Both the position numbers and the translations under genes were made by a program. From assembly GCA_016256075.1 (NCBI GenBank), contig SDVU01000813.1:1-10365 (forward strand): a stretch of 10,365 nucleotides of DNA, read 5' to 3'. Shown here in pieces: positions 7,723-10,365 of the stretch. Below the pieces are notes generated by a model. That model saw only the letters and a program-made list of their open reading frames with translations. It had not been told where the DNA came from and ran no database searches. This DNA is from Dictyocoela muelleri. Its lineage: Eukaryota > Microsporidia. Within the stretch, counting starts at the first letter, position 1; each line of letters opens with the position of its first letter.

Positions 7723-8828
7723 AAATATAAATTCAAATTTCTATTTGTTCGACATATTTTAACTATTTTAGTAATTTTATTATCTGGAATAGTTATATAT
7801 AAATTTTATAATACAATATCAATAATTACTACATATTTATTATGATTAGATTCAAGATAATTATATTTCAAAGATAGATTTTTACAAAATCATAATAAAT
7901 TTCATTTATTTATTAACTCTGAAATAATATTTAAAAAGGGAACATTTATATATTTGTTCATCCGATAGTAAAATTAAAAAAAGTTCATCATAATTCGTTA
8001 TCAAAGATTTTATAAATTCGTTTATTTATGTAATATAAAAAACATTATTTTAATCAATTCTAATACATCAATAATTTAAAATACCATTATTTCTTATATT
8101 ACGTTTTTTTATATTATATGTCTCGAAATTCTAAAAATTATATTATTTATTACAAATAGGGTTGTTTAAATATAAAACAAAGTTGTTTTACGTTAGTAAT
8201 GCACAATTTTTTAATGTCAAAATATAATAATTTATAAAGTTAATTTTATATTTTTATAGAAAATCGTAAAAAATGTTTTTTTTTGAATAATAGTATCATG
8301 TTCAGAGTAATAATTCACCTTTCAAACAGTTATCTATGATGTTGTTATTAAATATATTCATTTTTTGATTTAATATTTATATACCGTATTTATAGAATTA
8401 TCTGTCACATATGACTACATATTATACACTTTATTTATCTGACCTAGAATTATAATCTAAAATAAACATGTATGCCTTCAAAAGACATTTATTATTATTT
8501 TTATAAAAATCTGAATATTATAAATATATTGAATCAATTTAAATACGTCAATTAAGATTTTTTGACATAACATGATGATAAGAAATATGTTTTTAAAAAG
8601 ATTTTTATACCAATTATATAATTTGAAAAATAATTTTCCTATAATATTTCTTTAGACTGTAAAGATATGTCCCATTAAAATATTGTCGCAAAAAATTTTA
8701 ATTATGTATTTGCATTGAATATCGTCGTCTAGCAAGTTTTTCTTTTTTTTTAAATTAACTTATAGTTTTAATACTTTTTATAATTTCCTAAATTGATTCA
8801 TTTTAGATAAAAGTAATTTTCTATATCA
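7723..8828. other. A+T-rich DNA without recognisable gene
   Basis: About 1.1 kb with stops in all frames and no repeat or RNA signature that I could support. Confidence 0.55.
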
Positions 8829-9013
8829 TTGATAATATAGTCTTACTGCGTATGCTATACTTATATCCCAATCAAATGATTGCCAGAGTTTAAAATATAA
8901 ATCAAGTAAATTATCTTCCCTTGCAGGATCGATAAAATTTTATCCCCCTAAGAGATAAAGTCAAATATCTTTTCCTTAAGAAGATTAGATATATTACCTT
9001 TTTGCGTTTCTAT
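8829..9013 (-). pseudogene. Unrecognised possible coding remnant
   Basis: On the minus strand, 8939 down to 8829 is open for 37 codons without an ATG. It reads with a protein-like composition, for example DPAREDNLLDLYFKLW and DWDISIAYAVRLYY, rich in Asp, Trp, Arg and Gln that A+T-rich DNA seldom yields by chance. A second short open stretch in another frame lies just before it in the same direction (9013-8951, reading for example LLKEKIFDFIS). I do not recognise a family. It lies next to the Merlin transposase fossil in the same orientation, but does not match what I know of that family's C terminus. It could be an exon piece, a remnant of another element, or chance. Confidence 0.22.
8931..8944. 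repeat. Perfect 14-bp palindrome
   Basis: GATAAAATTTTATC is its own reverse complement. It lies inside the unrecognised remnant; no role is assigned. Confidence 0.6.
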
Positions 9014-9119
9014 TTTTTAAGATATTTTCACAATACAAAAAAAATAACTAAAAATTTTTATTATATGTCCACTTTTAGTAATTATAACATGTTTTCCAAT
9101 TCTAACTCTATATTTGATT

Positions 9120-9916
9120 TTTCCAAGAGTTATCGAGTTATTCGCTTATTTTAAACGTAATTGACGCTTTTATTTTCTTATTTTAAGTTTTTACACATTA
9201 AAAAAAAAATTCATGTGCTGCGTATGTACTCCTGTTTCTCAGGAGACAAATTTAGATTATGGTTTACAGAAAAATTTATATACCTGTTTGTTCTGAGAGT
9301 TCTCTATATCCAGCTCACATGTCAGAATGTATAATAGTCCCTGGTCTACAACCCCGTACAAATTTAGTCAAAAGTGCGGTAGCAGATATATTAGTCACTT
9401 TTTGAATATACTCTATATTAATATTTACTGGTGTCAAAAATGCCGAAAACTTATAACTGGGCATAAGAATTGCGGCATCTATTATGTTTTATTTTATGGA
9501 CGCACATAGATCTATCAATTTAAAATGTTATTCCCAACCTTTTAGTCAAATAATTTCTATTTATAAATAACTTGAAATCACGGTACGAAGTAATTCATAT
9601 GTTTTAATAAGTGTTTGTTTCGGAACCGAATAGTCTCTACTCACACCCACCATGTTTTTTAACGAGACCAGCACTAAAAAAAAGAAACATATATGGCAAT
9701 AAAAATGATAAATTTGCAAATATTGATCCTTGTATTACATTATAGTGTTTTTATAATCACCATAAAGATAATTATTACACATCCACGCCTGTCATTCAAT
9801 GTGGTCCGCAATTTATTTTAAACTCATATTATCTCGCAGCTAGAAAATGAGTATTTAGAACGGAACGTCAGATACAAGAAGGTTACGTATAACATTTCTT
9901 TTTGATGCTGTCATAT
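9120..9916 (-). pseudogene. Merlin (IS1595/ISXO2-like) transposase fossil
   Basis: A broken DDE-type cut-and-paste transposase, about 265 codons, close to full family length. In coding order on the minus strand: a possible start ATG at 9916; a Cys-bearing N-terminal region (FLYLTFRSKYSFSSC near 9880-9836, and W-M-C at 9785-9777); a helical stretch with SRDYSVPKQTLIKTYELLRT (within 9677-9560); the first catalytic Asp in I-D-R-S (codon 9514-9516), then KIKHNR and VFGIFDTS; the second Asp in RPGTIIHSDM (codon 9321-9323) followed by AGYRELSEQTG; then the V-N-H-N/N-F-V-S/E-T-G-V-H-T-Q block. Where the catalytic Glu is expected the codon at 9209-9211 now reads Asn, with a Lys seven residues on as in the family. 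The coding region uses all three minus frames, with at least two frameshifts. In-frame stops replace Trp in VFG's neighbour (9451-9453) and Trp after SDM (9315-9317). It cannot make an active enzyme. Terminal repeats were not identified. Confidence 0.85.
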
Positions 9917-10100
9917 TTTTCAAAACAACAGTTTCAGGAATCTTAGATATTTTTTCTGTGTTGTTGAAAAAAAATTATATTTTAATTGGTAAATTATTTC
10001 CCCTATAAAAGGAAGATTATTTAATTAGTCTCATATATTTGTATTCTGGTTTTTTTGACAACACATATATGTATATTGTGGGTTGAAAGTTGCGTTGAGA
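9917..10100. other. A+T-rich flank of the transposase fossil
   Basis: Lies upstream of the transposase start. AACAACAG (9924-9931) and CTGTGTTGTT (9957-9966) pair imperfectly. No convincing Merlin terminal repeat was found here. Confidence 0.45.
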
Positions 10101-10149
10101 GCCATAATTTATAGTGTATTTTTAAAAAATAAACCAAAAAAATTATGGC
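10101..10149. repeat. Short inverted repeat
   Basis: GCCATAATTT (10101-10110) and AAATTATGGC (10140-10149) are exact reverse complements around a 29-base A+T-rich loop. Outward of the 10-bp core the arms stay weakly alike (GTTGAGAG against the complement of CCCTAGTCAAAC). It may be the collapsed core of a small hairpin transposon or chance. Confidence 0.5.
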
Positions 10150-10365
10150 CCTAGTCAAACTTTTGATTTGTAATCTAATTATTAAATACCCAAAGGTATT
10201 AAACAATGAAAGATTATCTAGTTTTTAAAGAAAATTCAAAATGAAAATGTTAAACTTATAAGAAATACTTTATGCAAACGGTGTATCAAAATGTATCCAT
10301 TAAAAATAAAAATACATTACGTTGCAACAAACTTAACTGTCGATATTCATTTTCTATGTTTTCTT
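10150..10365. other. A+T-rich DNA to window end, no feature seen
   Basis: A short frame starting ATG at 10291 stays open to the end of the window (25 codons). It is too short and too ordinary in composition to call a gene. Confidence 0.5.

Noticed and set aside
9327-9509. 60-codon open frame on the plus strand with a CxxC...HxxC look (CQKCRKLITGHKNC)
   Set aside because: It lies exactly antisense to the best-preserved part of the Merlin transposase fossil, so it is a shadow. The zinc-finger-like spacing is chance.
8907-10024. TAAATTATCTTCCC (8907-8920) resembling the complement of 10008-10024 as possible Merlin terminal repeats
   Set aside because: Similarity holds for only about 20 A+T-rich bases. 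No 8-9-bp flanking duplication was seen, the ends do not start with GG as Merlin ends usually do, and the left copy falls inside a protein-like open stretch.
10021-10206. 61-codon open frame on the minus strand
   Set aside because: No recognisable motif, A+T-driven composition, and it contains the short inverted repeat at 10101-10149.
10291-10365. Open frame beginning ATG at 10291 and running off the window
   Set aside because: Only 25 codons, with no motif and ordinary composition.

Overview
This is a gene-poor, extremely A+T-rich stretch of what looks like an animal nuclear genome. The mix of simple-sequence arrays, small non-autonomous DNA transposons, a tRNA-like element and a decayed Merlin transposase fits a metazoan, most likely an arthropod such as an insect. 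The species cannot be read from the window. No intact protein-coding gene, rRNA or functional tRNA was found. The long open frames present are explained by base composition or by lying antisense to older sequence.

Layout: 144-233 is a small G-rich minisatellite of 29-bp units in otherwise A+T-rich DNA. 1251-1392 is a weak degenerate palindrome. 1993-2804 is the best-defined element: an 812-bp foldback (MITE-like) transposon with TA on both sides, GC-rich hairpin-forming ends, 11-bp subterminal repeats, and a tRNA-like pol III promoter (A and B boxes) in each long inverted arm, pointing outward. 3455-3503 resembles a lone, decayed end of the same family, and 7441-7722 may be another relic. 3801-4314 starts with a hAT-type terminus (CAGGGG...TCAAACTC...GGGCCGCA) and may end at a weaker partner terminus.

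4661-5210 and 5358-5800 are two large arrays of different 8-bp A/T units. Both switch strand internally and so form long inverted repeats. The first also carries a higher-order repeat with 44-bp and then about 28-bp periods.

9120-9916 (minus strand) holds the main protein fossil: a nearly full-length but broken transposase of the Merlin/IS1595 (ISXO2-like) superfamily. It is recognised from the N-terminal Cys region, the ID-S motif, V-F-G-I-F-D-T, R-P-G-T-I-I-H-S-D, the F-V-S/E-T-G-V-H-T-Q block and a trailing Lys. Next to it, 8829-9013 carries short minus-strand open stretches whose composition looks protein-coding but which I do not recognise.

The window reads as intergenic or intronic DNA shaped by DNA transposons and satellite growth. 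Nothing in it forms a pathway or operon.
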